The notes under the pieces were generated by a model, which worked only from the letters and a program-made list of their open reading frames with translations, searched no databases and was not told the DNA's origin. Shown one piece after another: positions 35,292 to 43,200 of a DNA stretch of 64,000 nt. The stretch's first letter is position 1; every line of letters begins with the position of its first letter. The stretch lies in contig DGQK01000001.1 of the NCBI GenBank assembly GCA_002390745.1, forward strand, positions 55,110 through 119,109. The letters are read 5' to 3'. The DNA is from Bacteroidetes bacterium UBA4416 (GTDB taxonomy: Bacteria > Bacteroidota > Bacteroidia > B-17B0 > Aurantibacillaceae). A program made the position numbers and the translations under genes.

Positions 35292-35825
35292 ATGAAAGAG
35301 CCAGCTATTGATTCCATGATCTCCTCCCTTGCCGCTGGTTTATTGAAGGACAGAATGGCGTTTGAAAAAGCAGCAAAGCAGGAGGCAGGCCTTTTAAACG
35401 CCGACGATCTGAATTACCTGAAAAGCAGATTTCATGATCCGCCAAAGGCTCCTCCGGGAATTGACGAAGGGCAGTTTGGCTTAGGGCAATGGATGGCAGT
35501 TTGCCAATATGTTATTTTTGAACTGCTTTACAATTTACAGGAAACAGCATTGCCCATGGTGAAGGAAGTGGCTTTCGGAGTGTACGATTGGACACAGGCA
35601 ACTGCCCTGGAAGTGCTGTGCAGATGGCATGTAGACGGTACTCTTGACAGATCCGTCATCACAGAAATAAATGAGAAGATCGGAGCCATGCGGTATGAAA
35701 CCCATTTATACTTTGGCAGGAGCCTGATGCTGAGAAAGAACGACGATCATCGGTTTGGCGACATTTTGCGTGAAATAGACCATGAATCGTTTCAGGAAGC
35801 GGTCAGGGAATTAAGCGGTGATTGA
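35292..35825 (+). CDS. Hypothetical protein (177 residues)
   Basis: Soluble, helix-rich protein with no signal peptide. Segments such as FGLGQWMAVCQYVIFELLYNL and FGVYDWTQATALEVLCRWHVDGTL suggest tryptophan-rich helices, perhaps HEAT-like, but I do not recognise a family. It has a plain ATG start and a stop just before a gene-free interval. Its codon use looks less G+C rich than that of its upstream neighbours. Confidence 0.5.
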   Translation: MKEPAIDSMISSLAAGLLKDRMAFEKAAKQEAGLLNADDLNYLKSRFHDPPKAPPGIDEGQFGLGQWMAVCQYVIFELLYNLQETALPMVKEVAFGVYDWTQATALEVLCRWHVDGTLDRSVITEINEKIGAMRYETHLYFGRSLMLRKNDDHRFGDILREIDHESFQEAVRELSGD

Positions 35826-36058
35826 TAAAAACGCCTGGTCCTATAAACGATTTCGTCTACTACGTGGACAGAGCATAACATCGGCACTGAAAAGGCCCAA
35901 AATCGCGAACGTATAGCCTTTAAAAAGGCAACAGTCGCAAGTGTATCAATCAGCAGGCTTTGTTCTACAAAGATTACAATTTTTAATTGCCGGCCCCTTG
36001 GGTTACTTTGGTTTTGCAGGTCCTTTATTTATTTTTAGCAATACAAATTTAAAAAACA

Positions 36059-36646
36059 ATGGGCGTTTATACGAACTTACAAATAGCACCGAAAGGAAAC
36101 AAAATCATTCAGCTGGAAGCTATTCAATCATTCGTTTCTTCGCTAATTGCCGGAGGTCATATTGAAAGTGAATGGACTATCTGGACCGGGGAAACTGACA
36201 CGATCAAAGAGCTTAACCGTTTTTTCTTTAAGGACTGGTCTGTTTTAAGTGAAGTCAGCCCTGGTTATGAGCTATACCCCTCTAAGGAATCGGACCTTGT
36301 AAACAGCAGCGAACCGAAAAGCTATGTTTTTAAAATTCACCTATCCAAGAAAAGTGAGCTATTTCAGAATCTCGATGTTTTTGCTGAACCCGATTTTCAA
36401 CATTTTCCTATATATGTTTTATTCTTTCATCAACCAACCGATTATACAATAATCCGAGAATTTTGGACTGAGGAGAACGGAGATATTAATGAGAAAGTGC
36501 TAATCCATACCAATTGTATCATACTCTCAGATGGAAGAAATGGAGTATCTCCTTATGGCCTGCATAGGGAAAAGGACTATGTTGGTTTTTACAATTATGT
36601 AAGAAAACTGATGGGTGAATTTGAAATTGGCATTTACTTTAATTAG
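36059..36646 (+). CDS. Hypothetical protein (195 residues)
   Basis: Cytosolic by sequence and rich in aromatic residues (FFFKDWSVLSEVSPGYELYPS, FPIYVLFFHQPTDYTIIREFW). No recognised domain. It starts with an ATG 8 bases after an AT-rich run and is visibly AT-richer than the core genes. Its position next to a duplicated tRNA locus suggests that this stretch is a plastic region. Possibly acquired; no mobility gene is present. Confidence 0.5.
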   Translation: MGVYTNLQIAPKGNKIIQLEAIQSFVSSLIAGGHIESEWTIWTGETDTIKELNRFFFKDWSVLSEVSPGYELYPSKESDLVNSSEPKSYVFKIHLSKKSELFQNLDVFAEPDFQHFPIYVLFFHQPTDYTIIREFWTEENGDINEKVLIHTNCIILSDGRNGVSPYGLHREKDYVGFYNYVRKLMGEFEIGIYFN

Positions 36647-36650
36647 AAAT

Positions 36651-36863
36651 TTACCATTTCAAGAGTTCGAATCCATTAAGGGTAGTATCCCGTTTCATCG
36701 CACTTCCGCGTGTTTCATGAGCTTCACACTATTTCAAAACCCAATGCCCCGCACCTAAAGTCCTCTTCCGGTGATGCTCTTGAAGTCTTTTTTCAAGATC
36801 CTCCGTATGACCAATATAATACCTGCCTCTGGAAATTGAATAGAGGATGTAAACCATGTACAT
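36651..36863 (-). pseudogene. GIY-YIG nuclease-like gene, copy A (amber-interrupted, 3' end replaced)
   Basis: From ATG 36863 the frame reads MYMVYILYSISRGRYYIGHTEDLE, the GIY-YIG start seen in small UvrC-like nucleases, then hits TAG after HWVLK (stop at 36729-36731, 44 residues). In the same frame, similarity resumes as CEAHETRGSAMKR, but then diverges from copy B at about 36690 into unrelated sequence and a TAA at 36651. Compared with copy B, the homologous region starts and stops with a 370-base offset. It is probably a nonfunctional duplicate. Confidence 0.7.
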
Positions 36864-36894
36864 AGCTGCTTTATACGTTTGATGGCGGGGGAAA

Positions 36895-36929
36895 CCAACA
36901 AAAAAGACCCTTGTTCAAGGACCTTTTTT
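36895..36929 (-). terminator. Decayed terminator copy after the tRNA remnant
   Basis: Related to the terminator at 37271-37299 (ccttgttcaagg core) but with a mismatch in the stem (agaccc against aggacct). Confidence 0.5.
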
Positions 36930-36933
36930 AGTG

Positions 36934-37010
36934 TGGAGTCCCGCAGGCTTGCGGGACGAACCGGTCGCCTTCCCGCAAGCCTGCGGACGCTCTGGCTAAA
37001 ATGCGCTAAT
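36934..37010 (-). pseudogene. tRNA-Ala remnant invaded by a palindrome
   Basis: Minus-strand similarity to the intact tRNA-Ala downstream: ATTAGCGCATTTTAGCCAGAGCG corresponds to the D arm and GACCGGTTCG to the start of the T arm, and the 3' end is ACTCCAC. The anticodon arm and the 3' half of the T arm are replaced by tcccgcaggcttgcggga (36939-36956) and the inverse tcccgcaagcctgcgga (36971-36987). It cannot fold as a normal tRNA. Confidence 0.7.
36939..36987. repeat. Palindromic REP-like unit in inverted pair
   Basis: Two copies of a 17-18 base unit, tcccgca-ggct-tgcggga (36939-36956), itself a perfect 7-bp hairpin, and tcccgcaagcctgcgga (36971-36987), facing each other across 14 bases derived from the tRNA T arm. 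Confidence 0.65.
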
Positions 37011-37232
37011 GAGGCCTTCCAGGTAACTTCTTCTCTTTTTATTTTTGATCTCTGCTTCCCGCTTCATCGCACTTCCGCGCGTTTCGTGAACTTCACACTA
37101 TTTCAAAACCCAATCCCCCGCACCTAAAGTCCTCTTCCGGCGATGCTCTTGAAGCCTTTTTTCAAGATCCTCCGTATGGCCAATGTAATACCTGTCTCTG
37201 GAAAATGAATAGAGGATGTAAACCGTGTACAT
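36996..37232 (-). pseudogene. GIY-YIG nuclease-like gene, copy B (in-frame amber)
   Basis: From ATG 37232 to a TAG at 36996-36998 there are 79 codons, the normal size of a single-domain GIY-YIG protein. The start is MYTVYILYSFSRDRYYIGHTE and the last part CEVHETRGSAMKREAEIK, NKKRSYLEGLISAF is also family-like. One in-frame TAG at 37098-37100 (after DWVLK, where a tyrosine is usual) splits it. The same TAG is in copy A. As read it gives only 44 residues. Its last codons lie in the tRNA remnant, as is common for these genes. Confidence 0.75.
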
Positions 37233-37270
37233 AGCTGCTTTAAACGTGTTGATGATGAGGGAAACCAACA

Positions 37271-37299
37271 AAAAAGGTCCTTGTTCAAGGACCTTTTTT
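37271..37299 (-). terminator. Intrinsic terminator after tRNA-Ala
   Basis: Stem ggtccttg/caaggacc with a 3-base loop and A5 and T6 tracts, directly 3' of the tRNA on the minus strand. Confidence 0.8.
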
Positions 37300-37303
37300 A
37301 GTG

Positions 37304-37377
37304 TGGAGAATACCGGATTCGAACCGGTCACCTCTTGCCTGCCAGGCAAGCGCTCTAGCCAAATGAGCTAATCCCCC
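37304..37377 (-). tRNA. tRNA-Ala (anticodon GGC)
   Basis: 74 bases folding into a complete cloverleaf: acceptor GGGGGAT/ATTCTCC, D stem GCTC/GAGC, anticodon stem CTTGC/GCAAG with loop CTGGCAG, T stem ACCGG/CCGGT with loop TTCGAAT. Anticodon GGC (37341-37343) reads GCC/GCU alanine codons. The 3' CCA is not encoded. Discriminator is A. A consensus promoter is upstream and a terminator downstream. Confidence 0.95.
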
Positions 37378-37389
37378 AGAAAGAGAGGA

Positions 37390-37420
37390 CGAAGATATTT
37401 TAAAAAAACCACAACTCAAA
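37390..37420 (-). promoter_or_regulatory. Promoter for tRNA-Ala
   Basis: Minus strand TTTG (37417-37420), 19-base spacer, TATCTTCG (37390-37397), one base off consensus in the -7 element. The tRNA begins 13 bases downstream. Confidence 0.65.
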
Positions 37421-37485
37421 ATTTTAACTACAAATTTCTTTGTCAAATCGTGAACGCCTGTATTTAACCTGGAAAGCGGATCCTC

Positions 37486-38103
37486 TCAGTAAAACACCGA
37501 ACCGAAACTTCTTTTGTCAAAGTAGATGTATTCCAGTCCAAGGCCGAGAATGGGAATCCGGATATTGGCAGGCGCAAACATAATATGAAGCCTGAACCTC
37601 GACATTTCCGACCATTTTTTTGAAGTGATGATATCCGGCGTGTGAAGAGAAATGATTGAATTTTGAATATAAGCGGCGCCGAGTGCGACGTCTACCGAAT
37701 AGGCCAGGCGTTTTTCTCTTTTGACGAGCTGCCGCGGATCGTTCCCAAAACCCAGGTTCATCAGCACCGGCGATACCAGGTTGTTTTCCCTGTAGTCAAA
37801 ATTATAGTCGAACGCCTTTACGGAATTGCTCCAGAAATAATACTGACCTACAGAGGGGCCGAAACGGAAGCCTCGCTTTTCAGCCATGTTGTATTTACTG
37901 AAGATGAGGAACACATCTGCGCCAATCCCAAGATCGTATTTCGCATTATAGTTTTTACTACGCTTAAATTTAAAAGGCGATGATTGCTCTCTCAAAAAAG
38001 CGGGTGAAAAGCTAAGCTTAGGATTTAATTGTCCGATCGCCCCATTGCCCATGAGGATCAGGAAAATGACCAGGTGAATCCGTGGTGCAGAAATGAGCGG
38101 CAT
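37486..38103 (-). CDS. Putative outer-membrane protein (205 residues)
   Basis: Begins with MPLISAPRIHLVIFLILMGNGAIGQ, a signal peptide, and continues with barrel-like strands (YDLGIGADVFLIFSKYN, FGPSVGQYYFWS, LVSPVLMNLGFGN). It ends RSFGSVFY with a terminal aromatic. No function is assignable. It lies between tRNA-Ala and the copper module, on the same strand. Confidence 0.6.
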   Translation of the reverse strand: MPLISAPRIHLVIFLILMGNGAIGQLNPKLSFSPAFLREQSSPFKFKRSKNYNAKYDLGIGADVFLIFSKYNMAEKRGFRFGPSVGQYYFWSNSVKAFDYNFDYRENNLVSPVLMNLGFGNDPRQLVKREKRLAYSVDVALGAAYIQNSIISLHTPDIITSKKWSEMSRFRLHIMFAPANIRIPILGLGLEYIYFDKRSFGSVFY

Positions 38104-38216
38104 CAGAGCATAAGGGAATAATGCATGTTATTCCCCAAAACCATGCCAATTCTCGTTTACATCATTCTAATAAATGGATAAAAACGTCTGTAAGAATTAA
38201 CGAAAGCCTGTCTGGT

Positions 38217-38435
38217 TTATGTTAGCGGCACGATGTTAAACCCGGCTTTTTGTACGGTTTCTATCACTTGCTGCCCGGTAATGCCGTCTGAGCTCACCGT
38301 CAGCACCTTGTCTTTATCGGTTGTATTCACCTCCCAATGGCAAAGGCCGTCGGCCTGATCCAGAAAGGGTTTTACCGAAGCAACACATCCGCTGCAATTG
38401 ATATTGGTTTTGAATTGAAATGTTTGAGTTTCCAT
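38217..38435 (-). CDS. Heavy-metal-associated domain protein, CopZ-like chaperone
   Basis: A 72-residue HMA domain that would bind Cu(I) through the NCSGC motif (Cys14 and Cys17) and hand it to the ATPase encoded upstream. The sequence ends KAGFNIVPLT, typical of the fourth strand. It follows copA by 108 bases on the same strand, the usual chaperone position. Cytosolic, no signal peptide. It differs from canonical CopZ in having an NIN before the CSGC loop instead of GMTC. Confidence 0.82.
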   Translation of the reverse strand: METQTFQFKTNINCSGCVASVKPFLDQADGLCHWEVNTTDKDKVLTVSSDGITGQQVIETVQKAGFNIVPLT

Positions 38436-38543
38436 AGGACGATGAGTATTAATAATTAAACTTAGATTGATGGTACCAAGTTGCCGATTATTTTAAAAAG
38501 GCTTGTTGCGATATTCCTGATTTGATTTACAGGATTTACTGTT

Positions 38544-40961
38544 TTATCTTTTCCATTTCAGGCGCAGGCTGTTACTTACCACGCTTACGCTGCTTAACGC
38601 CATCGCTGCCCCTGCCAGCATCGGATTCAGCAGGAAGCCATTGACGGGATAAAGAATACCTGCCGCTACGGGTATCCCGATGACATTGTAGATGAATGCC
38701 CAGAACAGGTTTTGCTTAATGGTGGCAACTGTTTGTTTCGAAAGCCTGATGGCCTGCGGGATTTTTCCGAGGTCTGATGAGATGATGGTCATCCGGGCAA
38801 CATCCATGGCGATGTCGCTTCCTTTGCCCATGGCAATGCTCACGTCGGCAATGGCAAGCGCCGTGCTGTCGTTGATCCCGTCGCCTGCCATCGCCACAAT
38901 CTTGCCCTGCTGCTTCAGCGCTCTGACAAAATCGGCTTTCTGCTGTGGCAACACCTCTGCCTTGTACTGCCTGATCCCTGTTTGCTCTGCAATGGCTTTG
39001 GCAGTTGCTTCATTGTCTCCTGTGAGCATGTAGATGCCTATGCCCATATCCTGCATCTGCCGAATGGCTTCTACCGATGTTTCTTTGATCTTATCTGAAA
39101 GGGCGATCACTGCCAGGGCCTGTTTACTGTCTGCAAACCAGATCAGGGTTTTAGATTGCCTGCCCCACTCATCCGCTTGCTGCTGCAGCTGCTCTGCAAT
39201 CAGGATGCGATGCTCGGCCAGCAGGCTCCTGTTCCCTGCATAATAGCTTTCCTGCTTGTGGCTGGCTTTAGCGCCCTTGCCCGTAATGCTGTCGAAGCCG
39301 GATAAAGGCACAAGAGCCGCCTTGTCTTCGAAATGCCTGACCACAGCCTCCGCCAGCGGGTGCTCCGATTGTTTTTCGATGCTGAACAGAATATCCGCGC
39401 CGGCATCATCATGCAGCCAGCAGATGTCCGTCACCTGCGGCCTGCCTTCGGTAATCGTGCCTGTCTTATCCAATACGATGACGTCGATGTTCCTGGCCAG
39501 CTCGAGGCTTTCCGCATCTTTGATCAGGATACCGTTTTCTGCGCCTTTGCCAACACCAACCATGATGGCCGTAGGTGTAGCCAGGCCAAGAGCGCATGGG
39601 CAGGCAATCACCAACACCGTTACAGCAGCCAGCAAGCCCTGCACAGCGCCGTTACTTCCCCCGAGAAAATACCATAGAACGGCGGCAAGGATAGCAATAG
39701 CGATGACCACCGGAACAAAAATCCCTGCGGTCTTATCCACCAGCTTCTGAACGGGCGCTTTGCTGCCCTGTGCATCCTGCACCATCCGGATGATCCGGGC
39801 AAGCATCGTTTCCTTGCCTACCTTCAGGGCTGTAAAGCGAAAGCTCCCTTTCTGATTGATGGTTCCGGCAAATACTTTTTCGTTTTCCTGTTTCAGCACC
39901 GGAACCGGCTCTCCGCTCAGCATGCTTTCATCCACATAGGAACTGCCTGTGGTAACCATACCATCCACGGCAATCTTCTCGCCCGGCTTTACCAGAATAC
40001 TGTCGCCCACCTTCACCTCTTCAATGGCTGTCTGCCGTGCAGTGCCATCGGCCTGCACGACCAGTACGGTTTTAGGCTGCATGCCCATCAGCTTCTTAAT
40101 AGCCGACGAGGTATTCCCTTTGGCTTTTTCTTCCAGCAATTTTCCTAAAAGGATAAAAGCAATAACAACCGATGATGCTTCAAAATATACATGGGCATGC
40201 AGGCCCCGTTGATGCCAGAAGCCCGCGAAGAACATATTGAATAAGCTAAACACGTATGCGATCCCTGTGCTCAGGGCCACCAGGGTATCCATATTGGCGG
40301 AGCGATGCATGGCCTGCTTCCATCCGTTGACGAAAAAGTCTTTCCCCAGCCACAGGACAACCGGCGTTGCAAAGAGGCACATCACTTCATTGGCATAGGG
40401 CATATCCATAAAGAACATCCCGATGACAACCACCGGAAACGACAACAGAACCGCCCATATGGTTTTGCTTCTGAGCTTCTTAAATTTCTGAGCTTGGAGC
40501 GCTTCCAGCGTTTCCTGCTGTTTGGTTTCATCCTCCACCAACAGATCATAGCCAATGGACTGAACCGCTTTTTGCAGCTTTGCGGGATCCGTCATCGTGG
40601 GCATGTATTCCACCGCAAGATTGCCCGTCGCAAAATTGACCGAGGATGCCAGCACGCCTTCCTGGTACCTCACCATGCTTTCCACACTGCCGGCACAGGA
40701 TGCACAGGTCATACCCAATACCGGGAAGATATGCTTAACGGTGGAGACGCCATAGCCCAGGCCTTTAATGGCTTTAACGGCTTCGGCAATGACTTCCTTG
40801 TTAGTTACTGTAATGGCGGCCCGGCGGTTATTGAGCTCTACCTTGTGGCTCTCCACGCCTTTTACCTGCGCCAGCCCTTTGTCAACGATGAGCGCGCAGT
40901 GTTCGCTTTCCACATCCTCCAGCGGAAGATAAATGATTTCTTTGGTGTCGGTTGTTGCCAT
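38544..40961 (-). CDS. copA: Copper-translocating P1B-type ATPase
   Basis: An 805-residue Cu(I) exporter. Domains: a first HMA-like domain (residues about 8-72) with a degenerate ligand loop (VESEHC, one cysteine), a second HMA (residues 78-145) with GMTCASC (Cys86, Cys89), eight membrane helices with the CPC motif (residues 454-456), the phosphorylation site DKTGT (Asp498), TGDN and the GDGINDSTA hinge. The chain ends NSLRLKWKR with the MxxSS-type helix before it. Exports copper from the cytosol. It is 98 bases after the AraC-type regulator and before the chaperone, so the three form a copper-resistance unit. Confidence 0.93.
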   Translation of the reverse strand: MATTDTKEIIYLPLEDVESEHCALIVDKGLAQVKGVESHKVELNNRRAAITVTNKEVIAEAVKAIKGLGYGVSTVKHIFPVLGMTCASCAGSVESMVRYQEGVLASSVNFATGNLAVEYMPTMTDPAKLQKAVQSIGYDLLVEDETKQQETLEALQAQKFKKLRSKTIWAVLLSFPVVVIGMFFMDMPYANEVMCLFATPVVLWLGKDFFVNGWKQAMHRSANMDTLVALSTGIAYVFSLFNMFFAGFWHQRGLHAHVYFEASSVVIAFILLGKLLEEKAKGNTSSAIKKLMGMQPKTVLVVQADGTARQTAIEEVKVGDSILVKPGEKIAVDGMVTTGSSYVDESMLSGEPVPVLKQENEKVFAGTINQKGSFRFTALKVGKETMLARIIRMVQDAQGSKAPVQKLVDKTAGIFVPVVIAIAILAAVLWYFLGGSNGAVQGLLAAVTVLVIACPCALGLATPTAIMVGVGKGAENGILIKDAESLELARNIDVIVLDKTGTITEGRPQVTDICWLHDDAGADILFSIEKQSEHPLAEAVVRHFEDKAALVPLSGFDSITGKGAKASHKQESYYAGNRSLLAEHRILIAEQLQQQADEWGRQSKTLIWFADSKQALAVIALSDKIKETSVEAIRQMQDMGIGIYMLTGDNEATAKAIAEQTGIRQYKAEVLPQQKADFVRALKQQGKIVAMAGDGINDSTALAIADVSIAMGKGSDIAMDVARMTIISSDLGKIPQAIRLSKQTVATIKQNLFWAFIYNVIGIPVAAGILYPVNGFLLNPMLAGAAMALSSVSVVSNSLRLKWKR

Positions 40962-41059
40962 GTTTTCCTCGCTTTGGTTTGCAAGACAAAATTGGCAATA
41001 ATACGGGCGGCAGCTGTTGTGAAATTATGGAATTGATTTGTAAGATTCGGAGGTCCGTC

Positions 41060-41623
41060 CTATACCTTGTCCAGGGGCTTGCGCTTATCTTCTTTGATCT
41101 GCCGGAAATGGCTCGGAGTAAGGCCGGTCACTTTTTTGAACTGGTTGCTTAAATAGGCGACACTTGAGTAATTCAGGCGGAGGGCGATCTCGCTCAGAGA
41201 CAACTCGTCATAGACCAGGAGCTCTTTGACCCGTTCTATTTTCTGAGCGATCACGTATTTTTCGATAGTGGTTCCTTCCACCTCCGAAAACAGGTTGGAC
41301 AGATAGTTGTAATCGTGGTGCAATTCCCGGCTTAACAGCGTAGAAAGATTGGTTTTCGTATCATTGTCCCGACGATGCACCAGATCGATGATCACGTTTT
41401 TGATCTTCTCGATGATCCTGCTTTTCTTATCATCAATAAGCTCAAATCCCAGGGATTCCAATGCTTCTTTCAGCCGTTCTTTCTCCCTGGCGCCCGGTTC
41501 TTTTTCAAGTGCCACCTCTCCCAGCCCGATGTTTTTTACATGCAGGGCCAGCTTATCCAATTCATTTTGCACCACCATAATACAGCGGTTGCAAACCATG
41601 TTTTTAATAAAAAGCGTTGTCAT
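41060..41623 (-). CDS. AraC family regulator with N-terminal metal-binding HMA-like domain
   Basis: A 187-residue protein. Residues 1-62 look like an HMA fold: FIKNMVCNRCIMVVQNEL (CxxC at 11-14), then LGEVALE and a second helix ending ESLGFELIDD. The C-terminal half (about 95-180) is an AraC-type helix-turn-helix pair: LHHDYNYLSNLFSEVEG, and KIERVKELLVYDELSLSEIALRL to LTPSHFRQ. It sits directly upstream of copA and a CopZ-like gene on the same strand. I infer that copper bound to CxxC controls DNA binding at the copA promoter. Such AraC proteins are known in Bacteroidota; whether they sense copper was not tested here. Confidence 0.85.
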   Translation of the reverse strand: MTTLFIKNMVCNRCIMVVQNELDKLALHVKNIGLGEVALEKEPGAREKERLKEALESLGFELIDDKKSRIIEKIKNVIIDLVHRRDNDTKTNLSTLLSRELHHDYNYLSNLFSEVEGTTIEKYVIAQKIERVKELLVYDELSLSEIALRLNYSSVAYLSNQFKKVTGLTPSHFRQIKEDKRKPLDKV

Positions 41624-41883
41624 CTTAAATTCCCGTTCCTGTTAATGGTTCCTGCAAGCCTCCTGCTTACCTGGCCGGATCACTATTCCCGGCAGCAAAG
41701 ATACTGATTTAGTTTCTGACCTGGCAAAGCCCATGGCCTTCCTGCCCTACAGGCTATCCCTGAAATCTGCAATACATGTTCTTCCCTGCGCTTGCCTGCA
41801 TAGCACTGTGATTTAATTTCAGGGTATTTTGCATCCGGAAGTAAATAATTACATTTAACATGAAAACAATAACCCCTATTCCT

Positions 41884-42411
41884 ATGAAAAAACTCATCCT
41901 GATGCTTGGTCTCTGTATGCCATTGGGCGCAGTCGTAATGCAGGCACAAACAAAACCAGCGGCTTCGGCCAGCGATTCTCAAAAAAAATTCAGCACACGC
42001 CTCGGCGAAATCCTGACCATGGTAACAAACGCCAGCACCGAAGATGCCGGAAAAGCGTCCGGGCTCCTCGGAGTTTCGAAAGGCTACGGCCAATACCCGG
42101 CTAAAGCAGGGAAAGGACTTCCGACTGTTGTAAACGAGCAGTATACCTGGTACAATTCCAAAGGCCGCTGGGAATACCGTGCGGAATTCGGACGCTACCA
42201 GGCCGACAAAGAAGCTGAACTGACAGCTATGAAAGAAAAAGCGACAAAGCTGGTGCAGGACTATATGAGTACCACCAACTGGAAACAGCTTACGCCTGAA
42301 AAAACAGATGTATTACTCCATTATGAAAACGAAGAAACCAAGCGCCATGTGAAATTAAAAGTCATGACCAGCAAAACGGCTGGTAGCGCCGTTATCCTGA
42401 TGCTGGAATAA
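41884..42411 (+). CDS. Secreted protein of unknown function (175 residues)
   Basis: Signal peptide MKKLILMLGLCMPLGAVVMQAQ, mature part rich in Lys, Glu, Thr and Ala (WYNSKGRWEYRAEFGRYQADK). An upstream in-frame ATG at 41860 would add only eight residues (MKTITPIP) and is possible. No recognised domain. The 236-base region before it is gene-free. A terminator follows. Confidence 0.6.
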   Translation: MKKLILMLGLCMPLGAVVMQAQTKPAASASDSQKKFSTRLGEILTMVTNASTEDAGKASGLLGVSKGYGQYPAKAGKGLPTVVNEQYTWYNSKGRWEYRAEFGRYQADKEAELTAMKEKATKLVQDYMSTTNWKQLTPEKTDVLLHYENEETKRHVKLKVMTSKTAGSAVILMLE

Positions 42412-42433
42412 GTCGTTTCTCAAAACAGTATCA

Positions 42434-42472
42434 AAGCCCGGTCTGCCTGCACGACCGGGCTTCGTTGTTTTT
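42434..42472 (+). terminator. Intrinsic terminator
   Basis: Stem aagcccggtc/gaccgggctt (42434-42443 and 42453-42462), 9-base loop, then cgttgttttt. Confidence 0.8.
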
Positions 42473-42510
42473 AGCGGTTTCGAAAAAATAATCGTACCTT
42501 CATCAATACC

Positions 42511-43158
42511 ATGAGCTTCATACACAGCGCAGCCGATATATTCAATAAGCACGCCCTGCTCTACCAGAGCCGGTTTATGGATGTGAGTTTGTATGCCGGT
42601 TGCCTCGACCATTTCTGCAAACAGCTTCCGCAGGACGCGAAGGTATTGGAGCTTGCCTGTGGCCCGGGCAACATCACGCGCTATCTGCTGGAACGAAGAC
42701 CCGATCTGAAAATCCTGGCTACAGACATTGCACCGAATATGCTGGAGCTGGCGAAAGTCAATAGCCCGGGTGCCGAATTCCGCCTGCTCGATTGCCGGGA
42801 CATGAGTGCCCTCAAGGAAACGTACAATGGAATTGTCTGCGGATTTTGCCTGCCTTATTTATCGGAAGAAGAAAGTGCAGAGCTCATCAAAAGCTGCGCG
42901 GCGCTCCTAAAGCCGGGCGGCGTCTTGTACCTGAGTTGTATGGAAGAAACAGAGCAATGCCAATCGGGGATAAAAACGAACAGTGCGGGCGACAAAACCT
43001 ATATGTATTATCACAGGGCTGCTTTTCTTGAGAGTAGCCTGTGCGACACGGGATTCCAAAGCATTGAGCTGAGCCGGAAGCTGACACAGGCCGCTGGTGA
43101 GCCTGACAATATCGACCTGGTTTTCACGGCCCTGAAAGCGGGTATTGTTTTTGAATAG
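42511..43158 (+). CDS. Class I SAM-dependent methyltransferase
   Basis: A 215-residue protein with motif I VLELACGPGNITRYLL near residue 45, motif II ATDIAPNMLELAK and the strand VCGFCLPYLSEEESAELI. Similar in plan to small UbiE/BioC-type methyltransferases. Substrate unknown. It ends 3 bases before an in-frame ATG of the next gene, whose better start is 42 bases later; cotranscription is likely. Confidence 0.82.
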   Translation: MSFIHSAADIFNKHALLYQSRFMDVSLYAGCLDHFCKQLPQDAKVLELACGPGNITRYLLERRPDLKILATDIAPNMLELAKVNSPGAEFRLLDCRDMSALKETYNGIVCGFCLPYLSEEESAELIKSCAALLKPGGVLYLSCMEETEQCQSGIKTNSAGDKTYMYYHRAAFLESSLCDTGFQSIELSRKLTQAAGEPDNIDLVFTALKAGIVFE

Positions 43159-43200
43159 AGTATGTCGATCCCTTCACGGCCGGATCATTCTTTTGTGTTT

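Larger units (their letters stand above)
36691..37308. repeat. Tandem duplication (about 370-bp unit)
   Basis: The stretches 36691-36938 and 37061-37308 are clearly related at a constant offset of 369-370 bases: the GIY-YIG 5' half, its leader (aacaaaaaa...), the terminator gtccttgttcaaggacc and the edge gtgtggag of the tRNA. The copies differ at scattered positions, so the duplication is not recent. Confidence 0.75.

Noticed and set aside
36729..37100. TAG read as a sense codon in both GIY-YIG copies (genome-wide recoding)
   Set aside because: TAG is used as a normal terminal stop in several intact genes here, such as the AI-2E-type permease, corA and the Mrp ATPase, so it is a nonsense codon unless locally suppressed.
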